A DNA stretch of 64,000 bases from JABDMH01 sp965223165 (GCA_965223165.1 CBDCVQ010000020.1:1736001-1800000); one strand, 5' to 3'. Positions 25,281 to 34,435 are shown, counted from the stretch's first letter. Translations and numbers: made by a program. Notes: a model not told the origin generated them from the sequence alone.

Positions 25281-26168
25281 ATGAAGAAATTGACGCTGCT
25301 AGCACTCCTAGGACTCGTATCTGCCCCCCTTCTTGGACAGAACTTTGACGAGGTCAAGATCAAGACGACCAAGGTGTCTGACCATATCTATATGCTGGAA
25401 GGCTCAGGCGGTAACATTGGCGTATCGGTGGGCGAGGACGGAGCACTCATGATAGACAGCCAGTATGCCCCACTCAGTGACAAGATCCGCCGAGCTATTG
25501 AAGCCCTCACGGACGAGCCCATCAAATTATTGCTCAATACGCATTGGCATGGCGATCATTCCGGAGGCAATCAGCCCTTTGCCGAGATGGGAGCCATGAT
25601 TGTGGCACACGACAATGTGAGGGAGCGGATGAGCAAGACCCAGCTCATGAAAGCCTTCAGCAGAGAGATCCCCCCGGCACCCGAGGAGGCTCGTCCCGTG
25701 GTCACCTTCAACGATCAGCTCAGTCTCAGATGCAATGGCGAATACCTCATGATGGTCCATGTGGACAGTGCCCACACGGATGGCGATGCGCTGATCTATT
25801 TTCCCGAGTCGGATGTGATGCATATGGGCGACACCTACTTTGCGGGTCGATATCCCTTCATTGATCAATCATCGGGGGGTACAATCGATGGTCTGATCGA
25901 GGCCGTCAACCACGCCCTATTTCTGACCACTGACGATACCAAGATCATTCCTGGGCACGGCCCACTGTCCAACAAGTTTGAGCTAAAGGCCTACCGGGAT
26001 GTCCTTAAGCAAGTGCGAGATGGTGTCGCGCACGCCAAGGCCCAAGGCAAATCGCTTGAGGAAATTCAGGCGGATCCCCCCACCGCTGATATGGATGCCT
26101 CCTGGGGCTCGGGGTTCATCTCGTCCGAGCGATTTATTGACTTGGTATATAGTACCCTCTATGATTAG
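25281..26168 (+). CDS. Exported metallo-beta-lactamase-fold hydrolase
   Basis: The 295-aa protein has a signal peptide (SAPLLGQ) and the MBL zinc motifs: HWHGDHSGG near residue 91, HTDGDALI near 165, HMGDTYF near 182 and IPGHGP near 227. The length and layout match secreted MBL-fold hydrolases related to subclass B3-like or quinoprotein-relay-type enzymes. The substrate is not known and beta-lactamase activity should not be assumed. A GCTACA/TGTAGC inverted repeat (25258-25280) directly precedes the ATG. Confidence 0.85.
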   Translation: MKKLTLLALLGLVSAPLLGQNFDEVKIKTTKVSDHIYMLEGSGGNIGVSVGEDGALMIDSQYAPLSDKIRRAIEALTDEPIKLLLNTHWHGDHSGGNQPFAEMGAMIVAHDNVRERMSKTQLMKAFSREIPPAPEEARPVVTFNDQLSLRCNGEYLMMVHVDSAHTDGDALIYFPESDVMHMGDTYFAGRYPFIDQSSGGTIDGLIEAVNHALFLTTDDTKIIPGHGPLSNKFELKAYRDVLKQVRDGVAHAKAQGKSLEEIQADPPTADMDASWGSGFISSERFIDLVYSTLYD

Positions 26169-26178
26169 TCTGGGGGGG

Positions 26179-26300
26179 CTTCGCACTAAGTCTTACTTTC
26201 GGGGTGAAGCCTCGTCCATGCCGAGTCCACGGGATATCTGCCTCTTGCGGTTCATCTGCCCCTAATCCTCATTAGAATTAGTCAACATATCTAACGCGAA
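26179..26300 (-). repeat. Decayed, shortened relative of the 220-bp element
   Basis: The left end CTTCGCACTAAGTCTTA and right end ATTAGAATTAGTCAACATATCTAACGCGAA match the two ends of copy 1 of the 220-bp element in the same orientation. The middle is shortened and diverged, and there is no CTAG on either side. This fits an old insertion with an internal deletion. Confidence 0.6.
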
Positions 26301-26365
26301 TTGCCACGAGGGGAGTCAGGGACAATACTTTGTTTTATATTGGACAAAATCATCTAATTCTTTTC

Positions 26366-27928
26366 ATGCTGGTCAAGACTTATGCCGGCGCCGTGCAGGG
26401 TGTCGATGCTCGTACCATCACTGTGGAAGTGAACGCCGGAGGATCAGTGCAAGCTGGGAAGGGCAATTTCTATCATCTGGTGGGTTTGCCGGATGTGGCG
26501 GTTAAGGAAGGCTTTCAACGCATCGAAGCAGCCATAAAAAACAATGGCTACCGCATGCCCCGGATCAAGCTGGTAGTCAATCTGGCGCCGGCCGACATCC
26601 GCAAGGAAGGGTCGGCCTACGACCTTCCTATCGCGCTGGGCGTGCTGGGGAGCACGGGCCAAATGAACGGGGATCAACTTGCCAATTACATCATCATGGG
26701 AGAATTGGCCCTGGATGGAGGTCTGCGACCCATACGGGGAGCCTTGCCCATCGCCATCCAGGCACGCAAAGAGAAATACCGTGGCATCATCGTGCCCAAG
26801 GAAAATGCACGCGAGGCAGCGATCGTCAACAATCTGGATGTCTATGGCATCCAAAATCTGACCGAGGCCATCGACTTCTTCCAGGGTACCAAGTCGCTCG
26901 TGCCTGTCGAGTTGAATACCCGCGAAGAGTACGAGGAAAATAGCAACAAGTACGATGTCGACTTTCAGGATGTGAAGGGCCAAGAAAATATCAAACGGGC
27001 CCTGACCCTGGCTGCCGCCGGTGGCCACAATGTGATCCTAATCGGGCCGCCAGGAGCGGGCAAAACGATGCTGGCCCGGCGCCTGCCCACCATCCTGCCA
27101 CCGATGGACCTGCGGGAGGCTTTGGAGACGACAAAGATCATATCGGTAGCGGGTCAACTGCCGCCCGATGCCTCCTTGGTCACCACTCGCCCCTTTCGAG
27201 CCCCCCATCATACCATCAGCGATGTGGCGCTGGTCGGGGGCGGTTCTAATCCCAGCCCAGGCGAGATCTCCCTGGCGCACAATGGGGTCCTCTTTCTCGA
27301 CGAGCTCCCCGAGTTTAAGCGGACCGTGCTAGAGGTCATGCGTCAGCCCCTAGAGGAGCGCAGAGTCACCATCTCCCGTGCCAGGATCACGGTGGACTAT
27401 CCCGCTAGCTTCATACTGGTAGCCTCGATGAATCCCTGCCCCTGCGGATACTACAATCATCCCGAGAAGGACTGCGTATGTGCGCCCGGCGTCATTCAGC
27501 GGTACCTAAGCAAGATCTCTGGCCCCCTTCTCGACCGCATAGACTTGCACGTCGAGGTGACACCGGTGTCCTATGATCAGCTCGCTGGCGAAGGGCTACC
27601 GCCCCAGGAAGGTAGCCAGGCGATCATAGCCAGGGTCCTGCAAGCACGAGAACGACAGCGACAGCGATTTGAAGCCGTACCAGGGGTCTACACCAATGCG
27701 CAGATGAACAGCAAGATGGTGCATGAGATCTGTCAGATTAGCCAGGCCGGTCGAACGCTATTAAAGACGGCCATGGAAAAGCTGCAACTCTCTGCACGGG
27801 CCTACGACCGCATCCTGAAGGTATCACGAACCGCGGCTGATCTGGCTGGCAGTGATGACATCAAGATCGAGCACCTGGCCGAAGCGATCCAATTGCGCAG
27901 TCTGGATCGAGAGAGTTGGTCGGGGTAG
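26366..27928 (+). CDS. YifB-family Mg-chelatase-like AAA ATPase (ComM-like)
   Basis: I choose the ATG at 26366 (MLVKTYAGAVQGVDA), the normal family N-terminus, over the upstream TTG at 26330. The 520-aa protein has an N-terminal ChlI-like domain (about 1-170), Walker A GPPGAGKTMLARRLP near 226, a Mg_chelatase AAA core with FLDELPEF, a cysteine cluster CPCGYYNHPEKDCVC, and the C-terminal ChlI_2 domain with YDRILKVSRTAADL. ComM homologues are helicases that help branch migration during natural transformation. That role here is family-based inference. Confidence 0.92.
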   Translation: MLVKTYAGAVQGVDARTITVEVNAGGSVQAGKGNFYHLVGLPDVAVKEGFQRIEAAIKNNGYRMPRIKLVVNLAPADIRKEGSAYDLPIALGVLGSTGQMNGDQLANYIIMGELALDGGLRPIRGALPIAIQARKEKYRGIIVPKENAREAAIVNNLDVYGIQNLTEAIDFFQGTKSLVPVELNTREEYEENSNKYDVDFQDVKGQENIKRALTLAAAGGHNVILIGPPGAGKTMLARRLPTILPPMDLREALETTKIISVAGQLPPDASLVTTRPFRAPHHTISDVALVGGGSNPSPGEISLAHNGVLFLDELPEFKRTVLEVMRQPLEERRVTISRARITVDYPASFILVASMNPCPCGYYNHPEKDCVCAPGVIQRYLSKISGPLLDRIDLHVEVTPVSYDQLAGEGLPPQEGSQAIIARVLQARERQRQRFEAVPGVYTNAQMNSKMVHEICQISQAGRTLLKTAMEKLQLSARAYDRILKVSRTAADLAGSDDIKIEHLAEAIQLRSLDRESWSG

Positions 27929-27937
27929 AGGTCGGGA

Positions 27938-29122
27938 TTACAGTGCGCGGATCTGCTCCAGCAATTTGGTCGTCTCGTCAAACGGGGATCCGGCAGCCTT
28001 AGCGAGCTCGACGGCCCGAAGAGCATATTTCTCCGCTTTCTTGCGATTGCCCTGTTTATAATACAAGGCGGCGAGGGTGTCATTGTTAAAGTGATTGCTG
28101 TTTTGACTGACCGACTTCTTCGCCCACTTGGTAGCCCACTTCAATGCCTTGGCATCATCTACCTTTTCATAAAAATTCCAGGAGATCTCATTTAGAATAT
28201 TCCAGGACAACGTGGGATACTTCTTGATGTAACTCCTGGCCTGGGCGATATAGCTTGCTTTATCACCGATGATATCATAATAGTTGACTGCAAAGAGATC
28301 GTAGAAGGGGATGGCCTTCGAGGCGGGGAAAGAGCGAAGGTAGATTTCTCTGGTTTCCTTGAGATCAATCTCATCAATGTGCGCGATCAGGTGACTTTCG
28401 AGCATTCGGCGGATGGTGCTATTGACAGGTCCCTGCCCGTACTCCTTGTAGAAGAGATACCGTTTTTCTAGCAGAAAGTTGTAGTAGGGATCGTCATACT
28501 TCTGGATGAGCCGAACGATCAAATCCATGTTCTTTTTGGTGGCCCAATTGGCTTCATCCTGGAGATATGCGGATCCGATGGGCCCTGCTCGTTTATCGCC
28601 GTTGTTGGCCAGGGCCATCGCATAGTGGTAGAGCAGGTGCTTGGAGCGATCCCCATTGTTATAGGCGGCCTCCATGGTGCCCAGCTGCCGTTTTGGATTT
28701 AAGGCTTGTTTGGCCAGGGCCAAAAGCCTATCGCGCGTGTGAAATCCAATGGCACGGTGCAGCAATCGTTTGGACGAGTCAATAAACAGAAAGCTCGGAT
28801 AGCCGGCTACCTGGTACCTACGTGCCATAGACGGGCCATCGCCCTGTTCCATATCCAGCTTGAGATTTACAAACTCCTGATTGAAGGTACGACCGACAGC
28901 ACTGTCGACAAATACCTCTTTGTCCATCTGCTTGCATGGGGCACACCAGGTCGTGTAGGCATCTATGAAGATGGGTTTGTTACTTCGGGCCGCGATGTCC
29001 AGTGCCTTGGCCAGATCATTGTCGATGAAGTCAATGCCCTGTCCCTGCACACCGGAGAGCGCCAGGAGGCCTATCAGCAGGCAGGTCGCTCGGCTAAGCA
29101 CCCAATTTTTTGTCAATGGCAT
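27938..29122 (-). CDS. Exported thioredoxin-fold protein with helical-repeat C-terminus (second of tandem pair)
   Basis: The 394-aa protein has a signal peptide (LLALSGVQGQG), a thioredoxin-like domain with the active site WCAPCKQMDKEVF near residue 59, and a long alpha-helical region (about 150-394) that ends in TPR-like helices (ALKWATKWAKKS, KKAEKYALRAVELA). It should work as a periplasmic thiol-disulfide protein. Its ATG overlaps the end of the upstream paralogue by 29 bp, so the two are one operon arising by duplication. Confidence 0.85.
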   Translation of the reverse strand: MPLTKNWVLSRATCLLIGLLALSGVQGQGIDFIDNDLAKALDIAARSNKPIFIDAYTTWCAPCKQMDKEVFVDSAVGRTFNQEFVNLKLDMEQGDGPSMARRYQVAGYPSFLFIDSSKRLLHRAIGFHTRDRLLALAKQALNPKRQLGTMEAAYNNGDRSKHLLYHYAMALANNGDKRAGPIGSAYLQDEANWATKKNMDLIVRLIQKYDDPYYNFLLEKRYLFYKEYGQGPVNSTIRRMLESHLIAHIDEIDLKETREIYLRSFPASKAIPFYDLFAVNYYDIIGDKASYIAQARSYIKKYPTLSWNILNEISWNFYEKVDDAKALKWATKWAKKSVSQNSNHFNNDTLAALYYKQGNRKKAEKYALRAVELAKAAGSPFDETTKLLEQIRAL

Positions 29123-30263
29123 GCACTAATTTCTTGATGTGATTCGCCGTCGGCCTGTTGTCTTGGGTAGCGTACTCCAGTGCCTCGGTGGCATACTTTC
29201 GAGCCTCACCGTACTTACCCAGGGTATAGAGTATCTGGGCGGCAGTAAGACAATGGAGCTCCGACGGTTCTTCCTTGGCCACCTCCAGGGACCATCGCTC
29301 GGCATGTGACATTAGTGATGGTTGGTGAGAGAGCTTCTTGGCGATATAATTGACGACCTCGACCTTCTCCTTCGTACCCATCCGGGCATAAGACTTGGCG
29401 CTCTTCAGGTAGCTACTGGGATCATCTTGGGCCGCGTAAAAGGACATTTTGGCCTTGAGCTCAAAGGCCTTGGCCCGGTCGGAGGCATAGCGCTTGACCT
29501 TGTCCACGGCTTCCATCATGAGATCGGCGTTGTCATACTGGATTGCTTTGGCCACCGTCGCCCATCCGGCATCTTCGATACGCTCGGCCACTTTCTCCGC
29601 ACCAAACAGTGCTTCGATCGCCTTGCGGTTTTTGACCAATAGATTGAAGATCCTTGAGTCGGCCTCGACAGTACCATAAAAGATCACGGTCAGGTTGTCT
29701 TTGCTGGTCAGATCAGGCTGGCTGCTCAAGTACTCATTGGTGATCTTGAGTAGGGGTCTCTTGGCTTTGGCCAGGGCCTTGACATACTTTGCCATGAAGG
29801 CGGGATCGCGCGCTCCATCGGCATACTCCTGGTCCAGATCGGACGTCACATTGGATTTGGAGGCGGCAAATCTACCCAGCTTGATAAAGTTGGGACCATC
29901 CATTCCTCCCACCTTGCGGTGCACCAGTTTGCCCATCGGATCCAGAAAAAGTAGCGTCGGAAAGGCCGTCACGCGGTACTCCCGCTGGAAGGTCTTTCCC
30001 TCGCCCTTCTCCATATCCAGCTTTACATTGACAAACGTCTCATTGTAATACTCGCCCACATCTTCGAGGGTAAAGACATTTTTTGACATCCGCTTGCAGG
30101 GGCCGCACCAAGTCGTATACGCATCCACAAAAATGAGCTTCCCTTCTGCGGCCGCGGCTTCTTTGGCTTCGGCAAAGGTCCCCTGAAAGAATTCGATCCC
30201 CGTGGCCAGTGCCATTGGGGCCGACATAAAAAGGCAAGCAGTAAGGGTAATGGCAAACTTCAT
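29094..30263 (-). CDS. Exported thioredoxin-fold protein with helical-repeat C-terminus (first of tandem pair)
   Basis: The 389-aa protein has a signal peptide (APMALATGIEF), a thioredoxin-like domain with WCGPCKRMSKNVF near residue 52 and the cis-Pro segment VTAFPTLLFLD, then an alpha-helical region of about 240 residues. It shares this plan with its downstream neighbour, including the YxVxxxPxxLFxD motif. A -7 box at 30319-30326 and a 16-bp dyad at 30286-30301 precede it. The partner proteins are unknown. Confidence 0.85.
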   Translation of the reverse strand: MKFAITLTACLFMSAPMALATGIEFFQGTFAEAKEAAAAEGKLIFVDAYTTWCGPCKRMSKNVFTLEDVGEYYNETFVNVKLDMEKGEGKTFQREYRVTAFPTLLFLDPMGKLVHRKVGGMDGPNFIKLGRFAASKSNVTSDLDQEYADGARDPAFMAKYVKALAKAKRPLLKITNEYLSSQPDLTSKDNLTVIFYGTVEADSRIFNLLVKNRKAIEALFGAEKVAERIEDAGWATVAKAIQYDNADLMMEAVDKVKRYASDRAKAFELKAKMSFYAAQDDPSSYLKSAKSYARMGTKEKVEVVNYIAKKLSHQPSLMSHAERWSLEVAKEEPSELHCLTAAQILYTLGKYGEARKYATEALEYATQDNRPTANHIKKLVHAIDKKLGA

Positions 30264-30285
30264 CTATCTTATTTTAAGAACAAAC

Positions 30286-30301
30286 GTCCGATCTATCGGA
30301 C
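30286..30301. promoter_or_regulatory. Perfect 7+2+7 dyad in the leader of the thioredoxin-fold operon
   Basis: GTCCGAT-CT-ATCGGAC lies between the candidate -7 box (30319-30326, minus strand) and the start codon at 30263. It may be a repressor operator or a leader hairpin. Confidence 0.5.
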
Positions 30302-30318
30302 AATCGTATAGATCTCCG

Positions 30319-30326
30319 CAAAAATA
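30319..30326 (-). promoter_or_regulatory. Candidate promoter of the thioredoxin-fold operon, -7 box
   Basis: The minus strand reads TATTTTTG, a full TAnnTTTG match, about 55 bases before the start codon. Confidence 0.5.
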
Positions 30327-30407
30327 CAACCTATCTCATGGAGTCGCTCCCCGAACGATCCCTCGACCCGACCTGCTCAGCGGCAGCGAGCCGTTAAACC
30401 TTTTCTA

Positions 30408-30415
30408 TAACTTTG
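30408..30415 (+). promoter_or_regulatory. Candidate promoter of the DUF1800/DUF1501 pair, -7 box
   Basis: TAACTTTG is a full TAnnTTTG match, about 35 bases before the GTG start at 30450. Confidence 0.5.
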
Positions 30416-30449
30416 AAGTCTATCTGATTGTTACTCGGACAGAAACACA

Positions 30450-31829
30450 GTGGACAGTCTCCAGAAGAACAAGCACTTATTGCATCGCCTCTGCTTTGGG
30501 CCTGGCCCCAACAGCATAGATTGGCAACGGCAAATGGAGACCTCGGAGCTGATTGACTATCTGCTTGCGGCATCACCGGAGTCGCTACGAGACCGGCCGA
30601 CCGACGAGCCGTCAGAGGCACCTCGCAAGTCTTTCCTCTTTATGGATCCCTCAGAGAAGGAGGAAGCCCGCACCTCCGATCTAGAATTTCTGCGATCCGA
30701 GCGCAATGATTGGATCTATCGCATGGCGTCTGACCGAGCCTCTTCCTTCATCGAAAGGATGACCCTGTTCTGGCATGGCCATTTTGCCTGTCAGTGCAAG
30801 ACGAGCGCGGTGGCTCGGTCCTATATCGCCACACTTCAAAGGCACGCCTTGGGCAACTTTCGGGCGATGCTCCACGCAGTGGCCAAGGAGCCCGCCATGA
30901 TCCGCTTTCTCAACAATCAACAGAATCGCAAGGACCGGCCCAACGAAAACTTTGCGCGAGAGTTGATGGAGCTATTCACTTTGGGCCCGGGACACTATAC
31001 CGAGCAGGACATACAAGAGGCCGCCCGTGCCTTTACCGGATGGTCCAGTGACCTGTCTGGCCGCTACGTGTTTCGACGGGTCATCCACGACTTTGGGGTG
31101 AAAGATTTCATGGGTAAAAGGGGGCGCTTGCGGGGAGAAGACATTATCGACATCATCTTATCCCAGCGGCAGACGGCAAGCTTCGTGGCAGACAAAATGT
31201 ATCGCCACTTTGTGCACGAGCAGTCTAATGCGGACCACGTGTCCGAGCTGGCTCAGGTGCTATTTGATAGCAACTACGATATCGCGCAGACGATGCGGTA
31301 TATGCTCCACAGCCCATGGTTCTTTGATCCACGCAATATTGGCACCCGGATTAAGTCACCCATCGAACTAATCGTCCATGTCATTAAGTTGCTTCGTATC
31401 AGGTTTGACGATGCCAAGGCCCTTAGCTTTCTGCAGAGGGGGCTGGGCCAATTGCTGCTGGATCCGCCCAACGTAGCCGGATGGCCGGGCGGGCGAAGCT
31501 GGATCAACAATGCCACCTTGATGTTGCGTCTCAACCTATCCGTCTTTCTCCATGAGCGCAGACGATTTGACCATGCGTCAGCCACCCCGCTGAAAGCTAT
31601 GAATGCCAGCCAAGCCATGCAGTATCTGCAGATCAGTAGTGATCCTGAGCCGCTGCTGCACCACTTTTCCGGCGTGGCTCATCAGCACCTGGAGGAAGAG
31701 GTGAAGTCGACGCTCCTCGCAGTGAAAGATAGCCCCGCCATCCGTACGGGTCGTGACCAGCGATCGTATGATTATCCATTGCGATTGATACTTCGAACCC
31801 TGTCGATGCCAGAGTTTCAAATGTGTTAG
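30450..31829 (+). CDS. DUF1800 family protein
   Basis: The 459-aa protein starts with GTG (MDSLQKNKHLLHRLCFGPG, the usual DUF1800 N-terminus) and carries the family signatures MTLFWHGHFACQ, NENFARELMELFTLG, AARAFTGW and DPPNVAGWPGG. No signal peptide is obvious. The function of DUF1800 is unknown. In Bacteroidota and Planctomycetota it stands beside a DUF1501 gene, as here, and the pair is thought to act at the envelope. The downstream DUF1501 gene begins 5 bp after its stop. Confidence 0.92.
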   Translation: MDSLQKNKHLLHRLCFGPGPNSIDWQRQMETSELIDYLLAASPESLRDRPTDEPSEAPRKSFLFMDPSEKEEARTSDLEFLRSERNDWIYRMASDRASSFIERMTLFWHGHFACQCKTSAVARSYIATLQRHALGNFRAMLHAVAKEPAMIRFLNNQQNRKDRPNENFARELMELFTLGPGHYTEQDIQEAARAFTGWSSDLSGRYVFRRVIHDFGVKDFMGKRGRLRGEDIIDIILSQRQTASFVADKMYRHFVHEQSNADHVSELAQVLFDSNYDIAQTMRYMLHSPWFFDPRNIGTRIKSPIELIVHVIKLLRIRFDDAKALSFLQRGLGQLLLDPPNVAGWPGGRSWINNATLMLRLNLSVFLHERRRFDHASATPLKAMNASQAMQYLQISSDPEPLLHHFSGVAHQHLEEEVKSTLLAVKDSPAIRTGRDQRSYDYPLRLILRTLSMPEFQMC

Positions 31830-31834
31830 GGACG

Positions 31835-33034
31835 ATGAGAAGAAGATCATTTATTCAACAGTCATCATTGGTAGCGGCCAATCTGTGGGTGCCATCGTTT
31901 CTCCGGCTGGACCAGGTCGATTCAGCGGAGCGATCCAGGTCGGGCCAGATACTGGTCGTCATTCAGCTATCCGGAGGCAATGACGGGCTCAACACCGTCG
32001 TACCGGTCCAAAATGACATCTATCATCGCCTAAGGCCCGGACTGCGCCTGGACCCTCAATCGGTCATCACACTGGATGAGCAAACGGGTCTGAATCCGGC
32101 ATTGCGAGCGCTGCGGCCCTTGGTCGACCAGGGGGAGATGTCGATCGTGCACGCGGTGGGCTATCCCAATCCAGACCGGTCGCACTTTCGATCGATGGAC
32201 ATATGGCAGACAGCCAGCGACAGCGAGACGTACCTCCAGACGGGATGGCTGGGACGGTACTTGGATAGTGAGTGCAGCGGTTGTGAAAAGCCCTATCAAG
32301 CGATCGAATTGGGTGATAATTTGAGTCTGGCACTCAAGGGCCAATACCGCGACGGATTTGCCATGCGCAGTGCCGCCAAGCTGAGACAGGCCACGGCCAA
32401 TCCGCTGCACCATCAGTTGGCTCGAAAGCACGAGACCATCCGCGACAATGACAATCTCGACTATCTGTACAAGACCATGATCGAAGTGCAGGAGTCGGCC
32501 CACTATTTGTCCCAGCAGGCGAAGCGGACACGATCCAGCCAGACGTATCCGTCCAATCAGTTTGCCAGAGGCTTGAAGCAAATTGCCGAGTTGATCATGG
32601 CGGATACGGCGACCAAAATCTACTACATCAGTCTCCCCGGCTTTGATACCCACGTCAACCAGAAGGCCAGGCAAGAGCGTTTGCTTAAGATGTATGCGGA
32701 GGCGGTAGCTGCCTTCGTGCAGGATCTGAAGTCACATCGACTTTTCCAGGATACAGCGATCCTTACTTTTTCAGAATTTGGCCGTCGGGTCAAAGAAAAT
32801 GGCAGCCGCGGTACAGATCACGGGGCAGCAAACAACCTCTTTGTCATGGGTGGCCGACTCCGGCGGCCCGGTATGTACAATGCAGCCCCGGACCTATCTG
32901 ATCTGGACGATGGCGACATCCGCTATCAGGTAGATTTCAGAAATGTCTATGCAAATATCTTAGAGGACTGGCTGGATGTCAGCCCTCAGACCATTTTGCC
33001 CAATCACCTTGGGCAAAAAGAAAACCTCCTATAG
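31835..33034 (+). CDS. DUF1501 family protein
   Basis: I choose the ATG at 31835 (MRRRSFIQQSSLVAANLWVP, a Tat-like leader) over the GTG at 31823 inside the previous gene. The 399-aa protein has the family motifs VVIQLSGGNDGLNTVVP, HAVGYPNPDRSHFRSMDIW, LPGFDTHVNQ, and EFGRRVKENGSRGTDHGAAN. These recall the metal-binding sites of alkaline-phosphatase/sulfatase-fold proteins. It is probably exported and enzymatic, with unknown substrate. It converges on rplI, 9 bp away. Confidence 0.93.
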   Translation: MRRRSFIQQSSLVAANLWVPSFLRLDQVDSAERSRSGQILVVIQLSGGNDGLNTVVPVQNDIYHRLRPGLRLDPQSVITLDEQTGLNPALRALRPLVDQGEMSIVHAVGYPNPDRSHFRSMDIWQTASDSETYLQTGWLGRYLDSECSGCEKPYQAIELGDNLSLALKGQYRDGFAMRSAAKLRQATANPLHHQLARKHETIRDNDNLDYLYKTMIEVQESAHYLSQQAKRTRSSQTYPSNQFARGLKQIAELIMADTATKIYYISLPGFDTHVNQKARQERLLKMYAEAVAAFVQDLKSHRLFQDTAILTFSEFGRRVKENGSRGTDHGAANNLFVMGGRLRRPGMYNAAPDLSDLDDGDIRYQVDFRNVYANILEDWLDVSPQTILPNHLGQKENLL

Positions 33035-33043
33035 CGTGGTTTT

Positions 33044-33490
33044 TTATTCTTGGATCACCTCAAACTGCACGACGGCTTCGACCTCCGGATGCAGATTGAG
33101 CTTGGCGGAGTACGTACCTAGCTCCTTGATATCTTCTTCGAGCTCGATCTTGCGGCGATCCACCTCTATCTCTAGCTGATCTCGAAGGATCTGCGCGATC
33201 TGCAGCGTGGTGACACTGCCAAATATTTTGCCACTGGTTCCGGCCTTGGCACCCACCTTGAGCACCGTATCTTTGAGTTTGTCGGCGATCTCCTGGTAGT
33301 ATCCCGTCAATTTGGCCTCCTTAGCTGCTTCAGCGCGCTTCAGCTCGTCCAGACGCTTGCGATTACTACTGTTGGCAATCAATGCAAGCCCCTTGGGTAT
33401 GAGGTAGTTTCTCGCGTACCCGGGCTTCACGCTGACGATCTCATGCTTGAACCCTACCTTCTCGATTTCTTGTAGCAGAATGATGTCCAT
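33044..33490 (-). CDS. rplI: 50S ribosomal protein L9
   Basis: The 148-aa protein has the L9 N-terminal signature VKPGYARNYLIPKGLA (about 22-37), a long connecting helix (RKRLDELKRAEAAKEAK) and the C-terminal domain with GKIFGSVTTLQIA. It binds 23S rRNA. It is the last gene of the rpsF-rpsR-rplI operon, with 21 bp from rpsR. Length and domains are normal. Confidence 0.97.
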   Translation of the reverse strand: MDIILLQEIEKVGFKHEIVSVKPGYARNYLIPKGLALIANSSNRKRLDELKRAEAAKEAKLTGYYQEIADKLKDTVLKVGAKAGTSGKIFGSVTTLQIAQILRDQLEIEVDRRKIELEEDIKELGTYSAKLNLHPEVEAVVQFEVIQE

Positions 33491-33511
33491 AACTGATAAA
33501 GATTTGGAAAG

Positions 33512-33778
33512 TTATTTAAGCAAGTCGGCCACGTAAGGCAGCATGGCCAAGTGCCGTGCTCGCTTGACAGCGGTAGCTATCTTTTTTTGGTACTTGAGCG
33601 AATTTCCTGTGATACGTCGCGGTAGAATCTTGCCCTGCTCGTTGATAAACTGCTTGAGAAAGTCAGGGTCCTTGTAGTCAATATGCTTGATGCCAAATTT
33701 GCGGAATCTGCAGTATTTCTTCTGACGCCTTCCAATCTTTGGATTACTCAGAAATTTGATATCATCTCTTGATGCCAT
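33512..33778 (-). CDS. rpsR: 30S ribosomal protein S18
   Basis: The 88-aa protein has the S18 core IDYKDPDFLKQFINEQGKILPRRIT and KKIATAVKRARHLAMLPYV. It pairs with S6 on the small subunit, and its gene follows rpsF as in most bacteria. The N-terminal KKYCRFRKFG lacks the zinc-type Cys cluster, which is common. Confidence 0.97.
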   Translation of the reverse strand: MASRDDIKFLSNPKIGRRQKKYCRFRKFGIKHIDYKDPDFLKQFINEQGKILPRRITGNSLKYQKKIATAVKRARHLAMLPYVADLLK

Positions 33779-33811
33779 TGTCTTTCTGTTTAGTCGATTT
33801 TTGAATGATGA

Positions 33812-34342
33812 TTATTCTTCCTCTTCTGTCACGGCAGGAGCCGGCGCCTTTTCTTCAGCCACGGCAGCCGCAGCTTCCGGAGCCGGAGCCGGACTAGGAG
33901 TAGGAGCCGGTGCCTTTTCGGTGCGGCGCGGCGCGGATCGGGAGCCTCCCGACCTGCCTCTGGACTTGCCAGCGGGTTCTTCTTTCGCCTTGTCTTCCGT
34001 TTTCCGTTTGCCGATCAGTCCTTTTCTCTTATCATCATTGTACTTGACGCCGTACTTGTCCAGCTTGACCGTCAAGAATCTCATGATACGCTCATCGCGT
34101 CGAAATGCCAATTCCAACTTATCGATGATGTTTCCGTGGGGAGAACTAAACTCGATGCAATAATAGACACCGGTCGTTCTCTTTTTGAGGGGATAAGCGA
34201 GCTGCTTAAGCCCCATCTCATCCACATGTACGATCTTGCATCCTTCCTTCTGCAATTGGTCGACATATGTTTGAGCTGTCGCATTAATTTCATCGCCCGA
34301 CAGTACTGGATCTACGATGAAAGTGACCTCATAGTGGTTCAT
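33812..34342 (-). CDS. rpsF: 30S ribosomal protein S6 with long Ala/Pro/Glu-rich tail
   Basis: I choose the start at 34342 (MNHYEVTFIVDPVLSGDEI), which is the family N-terminus. The -7 box at 34373-34380 would place an earlier ATG (34375) upstream of the transcript. The 176-aa product has the S6 fold in the first ~110 residues (QLAYPLKKRTTGVYYCIEF, RRDERIMRFLTV). A tail of about 65 residues follows, with a basic RSGGSRSAPRR stretch, an Ala-Pro section and a final TEEEEE. Many S6 proteins end in acidic residues, but this tail is unusually long. Confidence 0.95.
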   Translation of the reverse strand: MNHYEVTFIVDPVLSGDEINATAQTYVDQLQKEGCKIVHVDEMGLKQLAYPLKKRTTGVYYCIEFSSPHGNIIDKLELAFRRDERIMRFLTVKLDKYGVKYNDDKRKGLIGKRKTEDKAKEEPAGKSRGRSGGSRSAPRRTEKAPAPTPSPAPAPEAAAAVAEEKAPAPAVTEEEE

Positions 34343-34372
34343 GTTAACAATGTCATAATTTAAAATGGGCTG

Positions 34373-34380
34373 CAAATATA
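34373..34380 (-). promoter_or_regulatory. Candidate rpsF operon promoter, -7 box
   Basis: The minus strand reads TATATTTG (TAnnTTTG), about 30 bases before the rpsF ATG at 34342. Confidence 0.6.
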
Positions 34381-34435
34381 GGACATTCGGCGGAAATCAG
34401 TGCCCAGGGCGAGTGACGCCATTGTGACCCCAAGA

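Noticed and set aside
25281..26168. Beta-lactamase resistance gene
   Set aside because: Only the MBL fold is certain; the fold covers many hydrolases and nothing in the context points to resistance.
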